This document shows positions 44,101 to 52,515 of a stretch of 64,000 nucleotides of DNA, piece by piece (within the stretch, counting starts at the first letter, position 1; each line of letters begins with the position of its first letter). Under the pieces are notes generated by a model. The model had not been told where the DNA came from. It saw only the letters and a list, made by a program, of their open reading frames with translations, and searched no databases. The position numbers and the translations under genes are program-made. The DNA comes from Providencia rettgeri (lineage in GTDB: Bacteria > Pseudomonadota > Gammaproteobacteria > Enterobacterales > Enterobacteriaceae): the NCBI RefSeq assembly GCF_023205015.1, contig NZ_CP096258.1, positions 3,410,001-3,474,000 on the forward strand, given 5' to 3'.

Positions 44101-45500
44101 GGCGGACGATAAGCACCTTCAGCTCACGCGATAAACAGCATCCACTCAACGGCATTGCCTCATCACGAAAATGGTTCTATGACGAACAAGATAACCTTGG
44201 CGCGATGGAAGACCATTATCGGGGCTGGGTGGAATACCTGTATGACTCGGAACAGCGACTGAAAAAAGTCGCCAGTGGCGAAAACATGGATGCAATGCTG
44301 TTCTATGACCGTGCGGATAATCTGTTAGAGCGTCCTCAATCAGAAATCGAAGCTCAAACGCCAGATCTAAGCCCACAAGGGGATAGGCTACTTCAATTCC
44401 AAGGCTGGCAATATCGCCATGATGCCTATGGTAACGTGATTTCACGCGGACACCCTAACCAAGCCAAACAAACTTATCAGTATGATGGGGATAACCGTTT
44501 AATTATCGCCCAGACCAGTGACATGAAAGCCCAGTATCACTACGATGCACTGGGTCGCCGTATTCATAAAGTGGTCGAATCACGGGCTCATGGCAAGCTA
44601 ACACGCCACGAAACTCATTTTGTCTGGCAAGGGCTGCGATTGCTGCAAGAGCAGGATATCAATACCGGTAAACACCAAACCTATTGCTACGAAGAACACG
44701 GCAGCTATACCCCACTCGCCGTTATCGTGAAGCAATCCGCAGGCTACCGTTATTACTGGCACCACAGCGACATTAACAGTGCCCCACTCGACGTCACCAA
44801 CGAACAAGGTAATACGGTGTGGTCAGGGAAATATGAACGCTTTGGTTTTGTTCGCAGCAGCCCGTTGAGTTTCTACTCTGACCCAGAACGCAAAATGGAG
44901 TCCTTTGAGCAGAACTTACGCTATGCCGGACAGTATTTTGACACTGAAACAGGATTGCATTTTAATACCTTTAGATTCTACGACCCACAGATAGGGCGAT
45001 TTATCATGCCTGACCCAATTGGATTATTGGGTGGGATAAATCTGTATCAGTATGCACCTAACACTCTGGGATGGATTGATCCTTGGGGATTATGCCGACG
45101 TGGTAATGCAGCGACTAAATCACATATGGATGATGTGCGGGATCAGTTTAAGAGAGATAATTTCGATTCTGTTAGTCATACACGAGGGGGGCGAGATGCG
45201 GTGAGTGGCGCAGAACAACCCGAAACCTATTTAAAACCATTAGACCCTGCCAAAACCGGTCGCAAAGGTGGTTCTTATACAGATATGACGTTTACCGATG
45301 CTAAAGGTCGTACCGTTTATATTCAGACGGTAGATAAAGGTAATATAAACGGAATGACTCAACGAGAATGGGATAATGCTGTTCGCATAACCCAACAAAA
45401 CCCAAATGCAATCGTCATAACCGTACCTAAAGGTAACACTTTACAGCCGGGAGCACTAAATACAGATAATATGGTCCCTGGGACCGTGACTCAACGATAA
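41190..45500 (+). CDS. Type VI secretion Rhs-PAAR effector with polymorphic C-terminal toxin
   Basis: 1436 aa. A prePAAR motif (EAARVGDIIGH, residues 3-13) is followed by two hydrophobic helices (about 18-75) and a PAAR domain (about 85-170, with GSHNVRINGKPAAM and GSPNVRIGGG). An RHS/YD-repeat shell covers about residues 230-1300 (repeated YDxxGR-type units), closing with the core boundary PDPIGLLGGINLYQY and DPWGLC. The toxin tip is residues 1303-1436. It holds GGSYTDMTF, then VYIQTVDKG and GMTQREWDNAVRI; the D...QTVDK pattern is compatible with a nuclease, but I cannot assign a toxin family. The immunity gene starts 10 bp after its stop. Confidence 0.95.
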   Translation: MPEAARVGDIIGHSKSMWGMLVGTVLGAAIAIGGAVVSGVLMGVGIAASCIGVGVLAIGASLAVGYGTGLLAEWVRDKCVETGSKSLSPCGEIKTGSHNVRINGKPAAMSTRSQVNCDKENSLRQMAEGSGSVYINGFPASRVGDKTTCDATVMEGSPNVRIGGGTQATENIEPEIPYLLTTASDLTMLFAGFLSFGAGTAKGLGAIAKLWNKLPGSAKIGRFFCRYGKVIAGLGMGIPALGILLRPVEVIGGQKVLNGEEELDFTYESELPLYWQRNYLSSYCYDGVLGRGWSFFWESRLIKTEDGFVWQNLSGDILPFPDIPLGYRSFCEAAQGWIIHNDDDSWTFQDAGELRYHYLPFDNEGQSRLSHIVDNVSNEQRFHYNEQHQLIQITGCGDLNITCEYQSFELEETTVSRLTAVYQMNANQVRRRQCAYFYNEHAQLVRVEQHTDHPYRQFGWTDAGIMAWHTDKYGLRSEYRWEFTDDNVWRVIENRTSEGERYRLEYDDINLTRTAYWQDGTTACWQLNDDYQIIQYTDRTGIQTELLWDEFELPCGCRNAEGHTQTSEWDELGRLLSLTDGNGNQTRWQYQNERERLITVFWPDGTESRLDYDRFGRLIKEISPLGQTTEYRYDFKTTLRPTARIDAKQGRSEFLWTKRGQILRHLDCSGKQHIWRYDEGRVVSQTNALQEATEYLYDEAGRVTRIVLPDESTVQLAWNAAGLLTHHQRNDNTPRQWQYNAFGRVTTEIDKLARHIHYHYNAEGALISIENANGGRYQLNRDAEGRLVEETRPDDTLLQYRYNSFGRLAEETRLGDRVFPSPARTVLLQYDPAGNLAKRETFTDSYQYQWDSLNRLLVASRQPNQLGLEMGLQANRVHFTYDALGRITREQTGDDIVEFAYDELNNLSRLTLPQGDSLNWLYYGSGHATAINHLVEGTPHLITEFERDNLHREISRTQGTLTQYRQYDKLGRTISTFSSRDKQHPLNGIASSRKWFYDEQDNLGAMEDHYRGWVEYLYDSEQRLKKVASGENMDAMLFYDRADNLLERPQSEIEAQTPDLSPQGDRLLQFQGWQYRHDAYGNVISRGHPNQAKQTYQYDGDNRLIIAQTSDMKAQYHYDALGRRIHKVVESRAHGKLTRHETHFVWQGLRLLQEQDINTGKHQTYCYEEHGSYTPLAVIVKQSAGYRYYWHHSDINSAPLDVTNEQGNTVWSGKYERFGFVRSSPLSFYSDPERKMESFEQNLRYAGQYFDTETGLHFNTFRFYDPQIGRFIMPDPIGLLGGINLYQYAPNTLGWIDPWGLCRRGNAATKSHMDDVRDQFKRDNFDSVSHTRGGRDAVSGAEQPETYLKPLDPAKTGRKGGSYTDMTFTDAKGRTVYIQTVDKGNINGMTQREWDNAVRITQQNPNAIVITVPKGNTLQPGALNTDNMVPGTVTQR

Positions 45501-45510
45501 GGTATAGTAT

Positions 45511-46107
45511 ATGCCACCAAAAAATAAAGTGGTTGCAATTGAAACATTCATGACCAAAAAAGATGAGGCTGATTTTTCTTTAGCGCTTATCTCATCGTTC
45601 AATGGTATAAAGTTCATTGACAATCACCCTTGGAGCACTCCTCAACCGCAACTTAAAGACTCAATTTCTTCTTGCTATGCTGCGTTGAACTCTATGGTTA
45701 CTATTTTAAATGAAAATATTATTGATTTAGATAGTTATAGCAAATATTTGGTTAAACAAAGCTCAAGTGGCTCATGTTATACCGGCGCTTCAATAGGTAA
45801 GGGATTAATAAAATTCTTGCATTCAAAAGAAGCTGATTATGCAAAAGGGGGGTTATCGAATGGAAGTATTGATGCTTCTTATTTCCCTGAAACTGATCCT
45901 GAAACAGACATATTCGTTAAATCGGTTTGGAAAATATTTAAAAAAGGTGCCAAAAAAGTTTATCTGATAGATCCTGAAACAGGAGAATTAAATACGAAGC
46001 CTGAGACCCGTTTCTTTGCTTGGCCTGATGCTGCAAAGACTTATGACGGAACAGATGGTCGCTATTTAACAAATCATGCCTTTGCTTATTTTGTTGCTAA
46101 GCCTTAG
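45511..46107 (+). CDS. Candidate immunity protein 1 for Rhs tip
   Basis: 198 aa, no signal peptide, directly after the toxin tip with a 10-bp gap, the usual place of a cognate immunity gene. Moderately acidic, with a conserved C-terminus (TRFFAWPDAAKTYDGTDGRY, then HAFAYFVAKP) shared by all three copies and a variable N-terminal half. Family not recognised. Followed by a terminator hairpin. Confidence 0.75.
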   Translation: MPPKNKVVAIETFMTKKDEADFSLALISSFNGIKFIDNHPWSTPQPQLKDSISSCYAALNSMVTILNENIIDLDSYSKYLVKQSSSGSCYTGASIGKGLIKFLHSKEADYAKGGLSNGSIDASYFPETDPETDIFVKSVWKIFKKGAKKVYLIDPETGELNTKPETRFFAWPDAAKTYDGTDGRYLTNHAFAYFVAKP

Positions 46108-46144
46108 TTTAAATATTGCTGGCAATGATAAAACGTCATAGTTA

Positions 46145-46180
46145 ACTAAGGAAGAGAAGTTTTCTCTACCTTAGTTTTTT
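46145..46180 (+). terminator. Terminator after immunity gene 1
   Basis: ACTAAGG plus AGAGAA pair with TTCTCT plus CCTTAGT (one A-A mismatch), 3-nt loop, followed by TTTTTCT. An identical copy lies at 47741-47776; it is absent after cassette 3. Confidence 0.8.
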
Positions 46181-46220
46181 CTAAAACAATAGCATTTTTA
46201 CCCGACACGAAACCCATTTT

Positions 46221-47096
46221 GTGTGGCAAGGGCTGCGGTTGCTGCAAGAGCAGGATATCAATACCAGTAAACACCACACCTATTGCTACGAAGATCACGG
46301 CAGCTATACCCCACTCGCCGTCATCGTGAAGCAATCTGGATACCGATATTACTGGCACCACTGCGACATTAATAGTGCCCCACTCGACGTCACCAATGCA
46401 CAAGGCAATACGGTGTGGTCAGGGAAATATGAACGCTTTGGTTTTGTTCGCAGCAGCCCGTTGAGTTTCTACTCTGACCCAGAACGCAAAATGGAGTCCT
46501 TTGAGCAGAACTTACGCTATGCCGGACAGTATTTTGACACTGAAACAGGATTGCATTTTAATACCTTTAGATTCTACGACCCACAGATAGGGCGATTTAT
46601 CATGCCTGACCCAATTGGATTATTGGGTGGGATAAATCTGTATCAGTATGCACCTAACACTCTGGGATGGATTGATCCTTGGGGATTATGCCGACGTGGT
46701 AATGCAGCGACTAAATCACATATGGATGATGTGCGGGATCAGTTTAAGAGAGATAATTTCGATTCTGTTAGTCATACACGAGGGGGGCGAGATGCGGTGA
46801 GTGGCGCAGAACAACCCGAAACCTATTTAAAACCATTAGACCCTGCCAAAACCGGTCGCAAAGGTGGTTCTTATACAGATATGACGTTTACCGATGCTAA
46901 AGGTCGTACCGTTTATATTCAGACGGTAGATAAAGGTAATATAAACGGAATGACTCAACGAGAATGGGATAATGCTGTTCGCATAACCCAACAAAACCCA
47001 AATGCAATCGTCATAACCGTACCTAAAGGTAACACTTTACAGCCGGGAGCACTAAATACAGATAATATGGTCCCTGGGACCGTGACTCAACGATAA
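46221..47096 (+). CDS. Orphan Rhs fragment with toxin tip 2 (identical to tip 1)
   Basis: A truncated copy of the RHS core end plus the toxin tip; the frame opens at a GTG inside core sequence and codes 291 aa. It lacks the PAAR and shell, and has no credible ribosome-binding site, so it cannot be a secreted effector alone. The tip is identical to that of the full gene. The first about 200 bp match the third cassette instead of the first (for example QSGYRYYW without the extra Ala of the full gene), marking it as a recombinant. Probably a silent donor for tip exchange. Confidence 0.85.
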   Translation: MWQGLRLLQEQDINTSKHHTYCYEDHGSYTPLAVIVKQSGYRYYWHHCDINSAPLDVTNAQGNTVWSGKYERFGFVRSSPLSFYSDPERKMESFEQNLRYAGQYFDTETGLHFNTFRFYDPQIGRFIMPDPIGLLGGINLYQYAPNTLGWIDPWGLCRRGNAATKSHMDDVRDQFKRDNFDSVSHTRGGRDAVSGAEQPETYLKPLDPAKTGRKGGSYTDMTFTDAKGRTVYIQTVDKGNINGMTQREWDNAVRITQQNPNAIVITVPKGNTLQPGALNTDNMVPGTVTQR

Positions 47097-47106
47097 GGTA
47101 TAGTAT

Positions 47107-47703
47107 ATGCCACCAAAAAATAAAGTGGTTGCAATTGAAACATTCATGACCAAAAAAGATGAGGCTGATTTTTCTTTAGCGCTTATCTCATCGTTCAATG
47201 GTATAAAGTTCATTGACAATCACCCTTGGAGCACTCCTCAACCGCAACTTAAAGACTCAATTTCTTCTTGCTATGCTGCGTTGAACTCTATGGTTACTAT
47301 TTTAAATGAAAATATTATTGATTTAGATAGTTATAGCAAATATTTGGTTAAACAAAGCTCAAGTGGCTCATGTTATACCGGCGCTTCAATAGGTAAGGGA
47401 TTAATAAAATTCTTGCATTCAAAAGAAGCTGATTATGCAAAAGGGGGGTTATCGAATGGAAGTATTGATGCTTCTTATTTCCCTGAAACTGATCCTGAAA
47501 CAGACATATTCGTTAAATCGGTTTGGAAAATATTTAAAAAAGGTGCCAAAAAAGTTTATCTGATAGATCCTGAAACAGGAGAATTAAATACGAAGCCTGA
47601 GACCCGTTTCTTTGCTTGGCCTGATGCTGCAAAGACTTATGACGGAACAGATGGTCGCTATTTAACAAATCATGCCTTTGCTTATTTTGTTGCTAAGCCT
47701 TAG
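47107..47703 (+). CDS. Candidate immunity protein 2 (identical to 1)
   Basis: 198 aa, amino-acid identical to the product of 45511 and located 10 bp after tip 2. Its extra copy raises gene dosage of immunity. Upstream transcription would have to pass the terminator at 46145 or start within the cassette. Confidence 0.75.
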   Translation: MPPKNKVVAIETFMTKKDEADFSLALISSFNGIKFIDNHPWSTPQPQLKDSISSCYAALNSMVTILNENIIDLDSYSKYLVKQSSSGSCYTGASIGKGLIKFLHSKEADYAKGGLSNGSIDASYFPETDPETDIFVKSVWKIFKKGAKKVYLIDPETGELNTKPETRFFAWPDAAKTYDGTDGRYLTNHAFAYFVAKP

Positions 47704-47740
47704 TTTAAATATTGCTGGCAATGATAAAACGTCATAGTTA

Positions 47741-47776
47741 ACTAAGGAAGAGAAGTTTTCTCTACCTTAGTTTTTT
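47741..47776 (+). terminator. Terminator after immunity gene 2
   Basis: Second copy of the hairpin at 46145-46180, identical in sequence, ending in TTTTTCT. Confidence 0.8.
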
Positions 47777-47816
47777 CTAAAACAATAGCATTTTTACCCG
47801 ACACGAAACCCATTTT

Positions 47817-48692
47817 GTGTGGCAAGGGCTGCGGTTGCTGCAAGAGCAGGATATCAATACCAGTAAACACCACACCTATTGCTACGAAGATCACGGCAGC
47901 TATACCCCACTCGCCGTCATCGTGAAGCAATCTGGATACCGATATTACTGGCACCACTGCGACATTAATAGTGCCCCACTCGACGTCACCAATGCACAAG
48001 GCAATACGGTGTGGTCAGGGAAATATGAACGCTTTGGTTTTGTTCGCAGTAGCCCATTGAGTTTCTACTCTGACCCAGAGCGCAAAATGGAGTCCTTTGA
48101 GCAGAACTTACGCTATGCCGGACAGTATTTTGACACTGAAACAGGATTGCATTTTAATACCTTCAGATTCTACGACCCACAAATAGGCCGTTTTATCATG
48201 CCTGACCCAATTGGATTATTGGGTAGGATAAATCTGTATCAGTATGCACCTAACACTCTGGGATGGATTGATCCTTGGGGATTATGCCGACGTGGTAATG
48301 CAGCGACTAAATCACACATGGATGATGTTCGAGATCAATTCATCCGGGACAATAATGGCGCAGTTACTCATACTGATGGTGGACGAAATGCTTTAAATGG
48401 GGCTGAAAGGCCTGAAACGTACTTAAAACCACTAAACCCAGCCGTTACAGGCCGTAAAGGTGGGTCTTATACTGATATGACGTTTACTGATGCCAAAGGT
48501 CGCACAGTGTATGTTCAGACGGTAGACAAAGGCAATGTAAATGGAATGACGCAACGTGAATGGGATAATGCGGTCAGAATAACCCAACAAAATCCAAATG
48601 CAGTTGTTATTACTGTTCCTAAAGGTAATACGTTGCAGCCTGGTGCATTGAACACCGATAATATGGTTGCTGGCACGGTAACTCAACGATAA
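47817..48692 (+). CDS. Orphan Rhs fragment with diverged toxin tip 3
   Basis: 291-aa frame opening at a GTG in RHS core sequence, like cassette 2. The core end is nearly identical, but with one GGI to GRI change (LLGRINLYQY). The tip diverges from tips 1 and 2 mainly in its first 50 residues (RDQFIRDNNGAVTHTDGG, NALNGAERPETY), while the putative catalytic half is conserved (VYVQTVDKGNVNGMTQRE). It is an allelic variant of the same toxin family, not a different toxin. No start signal is apparent. Confidence 0.85.
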   Translation: MWQGLRLLQEQDINTSKHHTYCYEDHGSYTPLAVIVKQSGYRYYWHHCDINSAPLDVTNAQGNTVWSGKYERFGFVRSSPLSFYSDPERKMESFEQNLRYAGQYFDTETGLHFNTFRFYDPQIGRFIMPDPIGLLGRINLYQYAPNTLGWIDPWGLCRRGNAATKSHMDDVRDQFIRDNNGAVTHTDGGRNALNGAERPETYLKPLNPAVTGRKGGSYTDMTFTDAKGRTVYVQTVDKGNVNGMTQREWDNAVRITQQNPNAVVITVPKGNTLQPGALNTDNMVAGTVTQR

Positions 48693-48702
48693 GGCAAAAT
48701 AT

Positions 48703-49299
48703 ATGTCACCAAAAAATAAAATGCTAACCATCGAGATTTTCATGACAAAAAAGGATGAGCAAGAGTTTTCACTTAAATTAAGAGAAAGTTTTCCCGACAT
48801 TTATTTTATTGATTTTCATCCTTGGGATTCGCCGTTTCCCCCCATGAAAAATTCAATTGCACTTTGCTATGATAAACTAAATTCAATAGTAGTAATTTCA
48901 GATGAAAGTATAGTCAGCCAAGCGGAGTATATTGAAAATGATGTGAAACCTTTCCCAACAGGTTCTGGTTATATGGGTAATCCTATAGGAAGAGGACTAA
49001 TTCAATACCAGCACTCAAAGGAAGCTGGCTATGCTAAAGGTTGCATAATGAATGGTCGCTTGACGGCATCCTATTTCCCTGAAAACGATCCTGAAACAGA
49101 TGTATTCGTTAAAACCGTTTGGAAAATATTCAAAAAAGGAGCCCAAAAGGTTTATCTGATAGATCGTGAAACAGGAGAATTAAGTGCGAAGCCTGAGACC
49201 CGTTTCTTTGCTTGGCCAGATGCTGCAAAGACTTATGACGGAACAGATGGTCGCTATTTAACAAATCATGCCTTTGCTTATTTTGTTGCTAAGCCTTAG
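48703..49299 (+). CDS. Candidate immunity protein 3 (diverged)
   Basis: 198 aa, same length as copies 1 and 2. The N-terminal about 120 residues differ widely (FSLKLRESFPDIYFIDFHPW; GNPIGRGLIQYQHSKEAGY), while the C-terminus is almost identical (KPETRFFAWPDAAKTYDG). The variable half presumably determines recognition of tip 3. The downstream terminator has been lost by deletion. Confidence 0.72.
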   Translation: MSPKNKMLTIEIFMTKKDEQEFSLKLRESFPDIYFIDFHPWDSPFPPMKNSIALCYDKLNSIVVISDESIVSQAEYIENDVKPFPTGSGYMGNPIGRGLIQYQHSKEAGYAKGCIMNGRLTASYFPENDPETDVFVKTVWKIFKKGAQKVYLIDRETGELSAKPETRFFAWPDAAKTYDGTDGRYLTNHAFAYFVAKP

Positions 49300-49412
49300 T
49301 TTTTTCTAAAACAATAGCATTTTTACCCAGCACGAAACCCATTTTGTCTGGCAAGGGCTGCGATTGCTGCAAGAACAGGATATCAATACAAGTAAACGCT
49401 AAACCTATTGCT
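49296..49412 (+). pseudogene. Fourth Rhs core remnant
   Basis: After immunity gene 3, the inter-cassette sequence TTTTTCTAAAACAATAGC recurs, followed by about 90 bp homologous to the RHS core (CACGAAACCCATTTTGTCTG, then the run coding LLQEQDIN). It breaks off near 49412. It shows that at least one more cassette once lay here. Confidence 0.8.
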
Positions 49413-49417
49413 GAAGT

Positions 49418-49457
49418 GATCCCCAATAATTGGGCTACCAATTACTGGGGTCTTTTT
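49418..49457 (+). terminator. Terminator ending the Rhs array
   Basis: GATCCCCAATAATTGG pairs with CCAATTACTGGGGTC over a 4-nt loop, then TTTTT. A strong hairpin directly after the last Rhs remnant, insulating mutS. Confidence 0.85.
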
Positions 49458-49946
49458 GTGTCAAAATACAGCCGTGATTTAAACATTATCATTGCTAACC
49501 AATATCTCGCTAGTTTCGCCTATTACGTGTTTGTTATATTCATTAAGATCGCATTAAGGAAACAAAAAATGAATACATTGCCCACTTGAACCTTAGCGCC
49601 TCAACCATCAATTTCTCGCACGAGTTCAGATTCATAGTAATAAGACTTATCCTACAGTCTAGATTTTTATCTTGAATTTGCATATTCCTTATATGAGGTA
49701 AAATCCAGAACAACATGCCTACATAAATTTCATTTTTAGTCATCAATTTTACCTTTGTATCACTAATACATATTTCAGACACTTTATCACCAAATGCACG
49801 TTGCTCCCGATAACCTCAACGTAATACCATAGAGAAATCCATGGCTAACACGTTTGCCTACTCTCATTTGAGACGATCTGTGGTATTTTAGTCTCTGAAC
49901 ACCTCACAGAATTTAGTTAACTCAATACGTTAGAACAGACAACATT
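49458..49946. other. Region between Rhs array and mutS
   Basis: Mostly AT-rich. A minus-strand frame (49543-49782, from a GTG, 79 aa: SEICISDTKVKLMTKNEIYV ... ALRFKWAMYSFFVSLMRS) is open and somewhat protein-like but has no ATG start or clear SD; it may be a degraded accessory gene. The mutS promoter must lie to the right of it. Confidence 0.4.
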
Positions 49947-52514
49947 ATGACTGATAAGCAAAGTTTCGAATCCCACACACCAATGATGCAGCAGTATCTA
50001 AAACTAAAAGCACAACATTCAGACATACTGCTGTTTTATCGCATGGGTGACTTCTACGAACTGTTTTTTGATGATGCTAAAAAAGCGTCTCAACTGTTAG
50101 ATATTTCCCTCACCAAGCGAGGTCAATCCGCAGGGCAGCCGATCCCTATGGCGGGTGTTCCTCACCATGCTGCAGAGGGTTACTTAGCTAAATTAGTACA
50201 AATGGGTGAATCCGTCGCCATTTGTGAGCAAATTGGCGACCCAGCGACCAGTAAAGGGCCAGTTGAGCGCCAAGTAGTACGCATTGTGACACCAGGCACC
50301 ATTACCGATGAAGCCCTATTAAATGAAAGGCAAGACAACCTTTTAGCCGCGGTATGGCAAGACCAACAAGGTTTTGGTTTCGCAACATTAGATATTACCT
50401 CCGGTCGCTTTATTATTAGTGAAATTGCCGACGAAGAGGCATTACAAGCCGAACTGCAACGCACCCGACCTGCTGAACTTCTATACCCCGAAGATTTCGG
50501 CAGTATGGCATTAATTGAACACAATAAAGGCTTACGTCGCCGCCCATTATGGGAATATGAGCTTGATACTGCAAAACAACAGCTCGGTTTACAGTTTGGC
50601 ACGAAAGATTTAATCGGTTTTGGGGTTGAAGATGCCCATAAAGCGCTCAGAGCCGCAGGTTGCCTATTGCAATATGTAAAAGATACTCAGCGTACTTCAC
50701 TGCCCCATATTCGCAGTATTGTGATGGAAAAACAAAATGATAATGTCATTTTGGATGCAGCGACTCGTCGCAATTTAGAAATCACGCAAAACCTTGCCGG
50801 TGGTACAGAAAACACACTTGCCGCCATTTTAGATATGTGTGTGACCCCAATGGGTAGCCGTATGCTAAAACGTTGGCTACATACCCCATTGCGTAATATT
50901 CAAGTATTAAATAACCGCCAACAAGCTATTAGTGCATTGCAAGAATGCGGTTTTGAATTGCAACCATTTTTGCGCCAAATAGGGGATTTAGAACGTGTAT
51001 TAGCACGCTTAGCACTACGTTCCGCACGCCCACGCGACTTAACTCGTATGCGTTACGCATTCCAGCAATACCAAGATATTCATCAAATACTAAGCCAATC
51101 AAGTTGTTCGTATTTACAAGCTCTTCAAAATCGTATTGGTCAATTTGATAAGTTACAAGACTTACTTGAAAAAGCGATTATTGATGCGCCACCTGTGTTG
51201 GTACGCGATGGCGGTGTTATCGCCCCGGGTTATAATAGTGAACTCGATGAATGGCGCGCTCTTGCTGATGGGGCAACCGACTACCTCGATAGACTCGAAA
51301 TTCGTGAAAGAGAAAAGCTGGGGATCGATACCCTAAAAGTCGGTTATAACGCAGTTCATGGCTACTATATTCAAGTTAGCCGCGGTCAAAGCCATTTAAC
51401 GCCTATCCATTACGTCCGTCGCCAAACGTTAAAAAATGCGGAACGCTATATTATTCCTGAACTCAAAGAGTATGAAGATAAGGTATTGACATCAAAAGGA
51501 AAAGCACTCGCTATTGAAAAAGCGCTGTATGATGAGCTGTTTGATATGCTATTACCTCATCTTGCTGCGTTGCAAACCAGTGCTGAAGCACTCGCTGAGC
51601 TAGATGTCCTAGCCAACCTTGCGGAAAGAGCACAAACTCTAGGCTACGCTTGCCCACAACTGACTGAGAAACCGGGTATTCAAATTACCGAGGGTCGCCA
51701 CCCTGTAGTAGAACAAGTGCTTAGCGAACCGTTTATTTCCAACCCATTATCGCTGTCACCGCAACGTCGTTTATTGATCATCACAGGCCCAAACATGGGC
51801 GGTAAAAGTACCTATATGCGCCAAACCGCATTGATTACCCTGTTAGCGTATATCGGTAGTTTCGTCCCTGCCAGCAAAGCAGTGATAGGCCCAGTCGATC
51901 GCATTTTCACCCGTGTCGGCGCCTCGGATGACCTTGCATCTGGCCGTTCAACATTCATGGTGGAAATGACAGAAACCGCTAATATTCTTCATAATGCAAC
52001 AGAGAATAGCTTAGTGCTAATGGATGAGATTGGTCGCGGGACTTCAACCTATGATGGTCTTTCTCTTGCTTGGGCTTGCGCTGAGAATTTAGTGAATAAA
52101 ATCAAGGCAATGACATTATTTGCAACCCATTACTTTGAATTAACAACACTCCCTGAGAAACTCGAAGGTGCGGTCAATATCCATCTCGATGCTATTGAAC
52201 ACGGTGATACCATTGCTTTTATGCATAACGTTCAAGACGGTGCCGCTAGCAAAAGCTATGGCCTTGCTGTCGCTTCTCTTGCCGGTGTACCAAAGGATGT
52301 GATTAAACGGGCAAAACAAAAACTTAGAGAACTTGAAGTTATCTCAAACAATGCCAATGCGAGCCATGTGGATAGCGCACAACTGAGCTTTTTAACCACA
52401 GAAGATGTCGAGCCATCACCAGTATTAACGGCTCTAGCTGAAATTGATCCAGATAAACTCACTCCACGCCAAGCCCTAGATTGGATTTATCGGTTAAAAG
52501 ATATGGATAACTAA
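49947..52514 (+). CDS. mutS: DNA mismatch repair protein MutS
   Basis: Recognises mismatches and recruits MutL. 855 aa (E. coli 853). The N-terminal mismatch-binding domain has the intercalating Phe in FYRMGDFYELFFDDA. The C-terminal ATPase has Walker A GPNMGGKST (about residues 614-622), Walker B in LVLMDEIGRGTSTYDG and the signature ATHYFELT. The start MTDKQSFESHTPMMQQY matches the family. The gene is intact. miaE starts 1 bp after its stop. The mutS-rpoS interval is a known hot spot for gene turnover in enterobacteria, consistent with the Rhs array just upstream. Confidence 0.98.
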   Translation: MTDKQSFESHTPMMQQYLKLKAQHSDILLFYRMGDFYELFFDDAKKASQLLDISLTKRGQSAGQPIPMAGVPHHAAEGYLAKLVQMGESVAICEQIGDPATSKGPVERQVVRIVTPGTITDEALLNERQDNLLAAVWQDQQGFGFATLDITSGRFIISEIADEEALQAELQRTRPAELLYPEDFGSMALIEHNKGLRRRPLWEYELDTAKQQLGLQFGTKDLIGFGVEDAHKALRAAGCLLQYVKDTQRTSLPHIRSIVMEKQNDNVILDAATRRNLEITQNLAGGTENTLAAILDMCVTPMGSRMLKRWLHTPLRNIQVLNNRQQAISALQECGFELQPFLRQIGDLERVLARLALRSARPRDLTRMRYAFQQYQDIHQILSQSSCSYLQALQNRIGQFDKLQDLLEKAIIDAPPVLVRDGGVIAPGYNSELDEWRALADGATDYLDRLEIREREKLGIDTLKVGYNAVHGYYIQVSRGQSHLTPIHYVRRQTLKNAERYIIPELKEYEDKVLTSKGKALAIEKALYDELFDMLLPHLAALQTSAEALAELDVLANLAERAQTLGYACPQLTEKPGIQITEGRHPVVEQVLSEPFISNPLSLSPQRRLLIITGPNMGGKSTYMRQTALITLLAYIGSFVPASKAVIGPVDRIFTRVGASDDLASGRSTFMVEMTETANILHNATENSLVLMDEIGRGTSTYDGLSLAWACAENLVNKIKAMTLFATHYFELTTLPEKLEGAVNIHLDAIEHGDTIAFMHNVQDGAASKSYGLAVASLAGVPKDVIKRAKQKLRELEVISNNANASHVDSAQLSFLTTEDVEPSPVLTALAEIDPDKLTPRQALDWIYRLKDMDN

Positions 52515-52515
52515 C

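Larger units (their letters stand above)
44811..48049 (+). repeat. Direct tandem duplication, period 1596 bp
   Basis: Segment 44811 to about 46453 reappears 1596 bp later (46407 to about 48049) with no difference noticed by eye. It spans the end of the RHS core, toxin tip 1, immunity gene 1, the terminator and the 5' end of the next core fragment. The third cassette has the same spacing but a diverged tip and immunity gene. Confidence 0.9.

Noticed and set aside
46221..48692. Orphan Rhs fragments as independent secreted toxins
   Set aside because: They open at GTG codons within core sequence, with no ribosome-binding site, PAAR domain or signal peptide; they look like silent cassettes.
44811..49299. 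CRISPR-like or IS-mediated repeat
   Set aside because: The repeat is long, coding and explained by RHS core recombination; no transposase, terminal inverted repeats or short spaced repeats were found.
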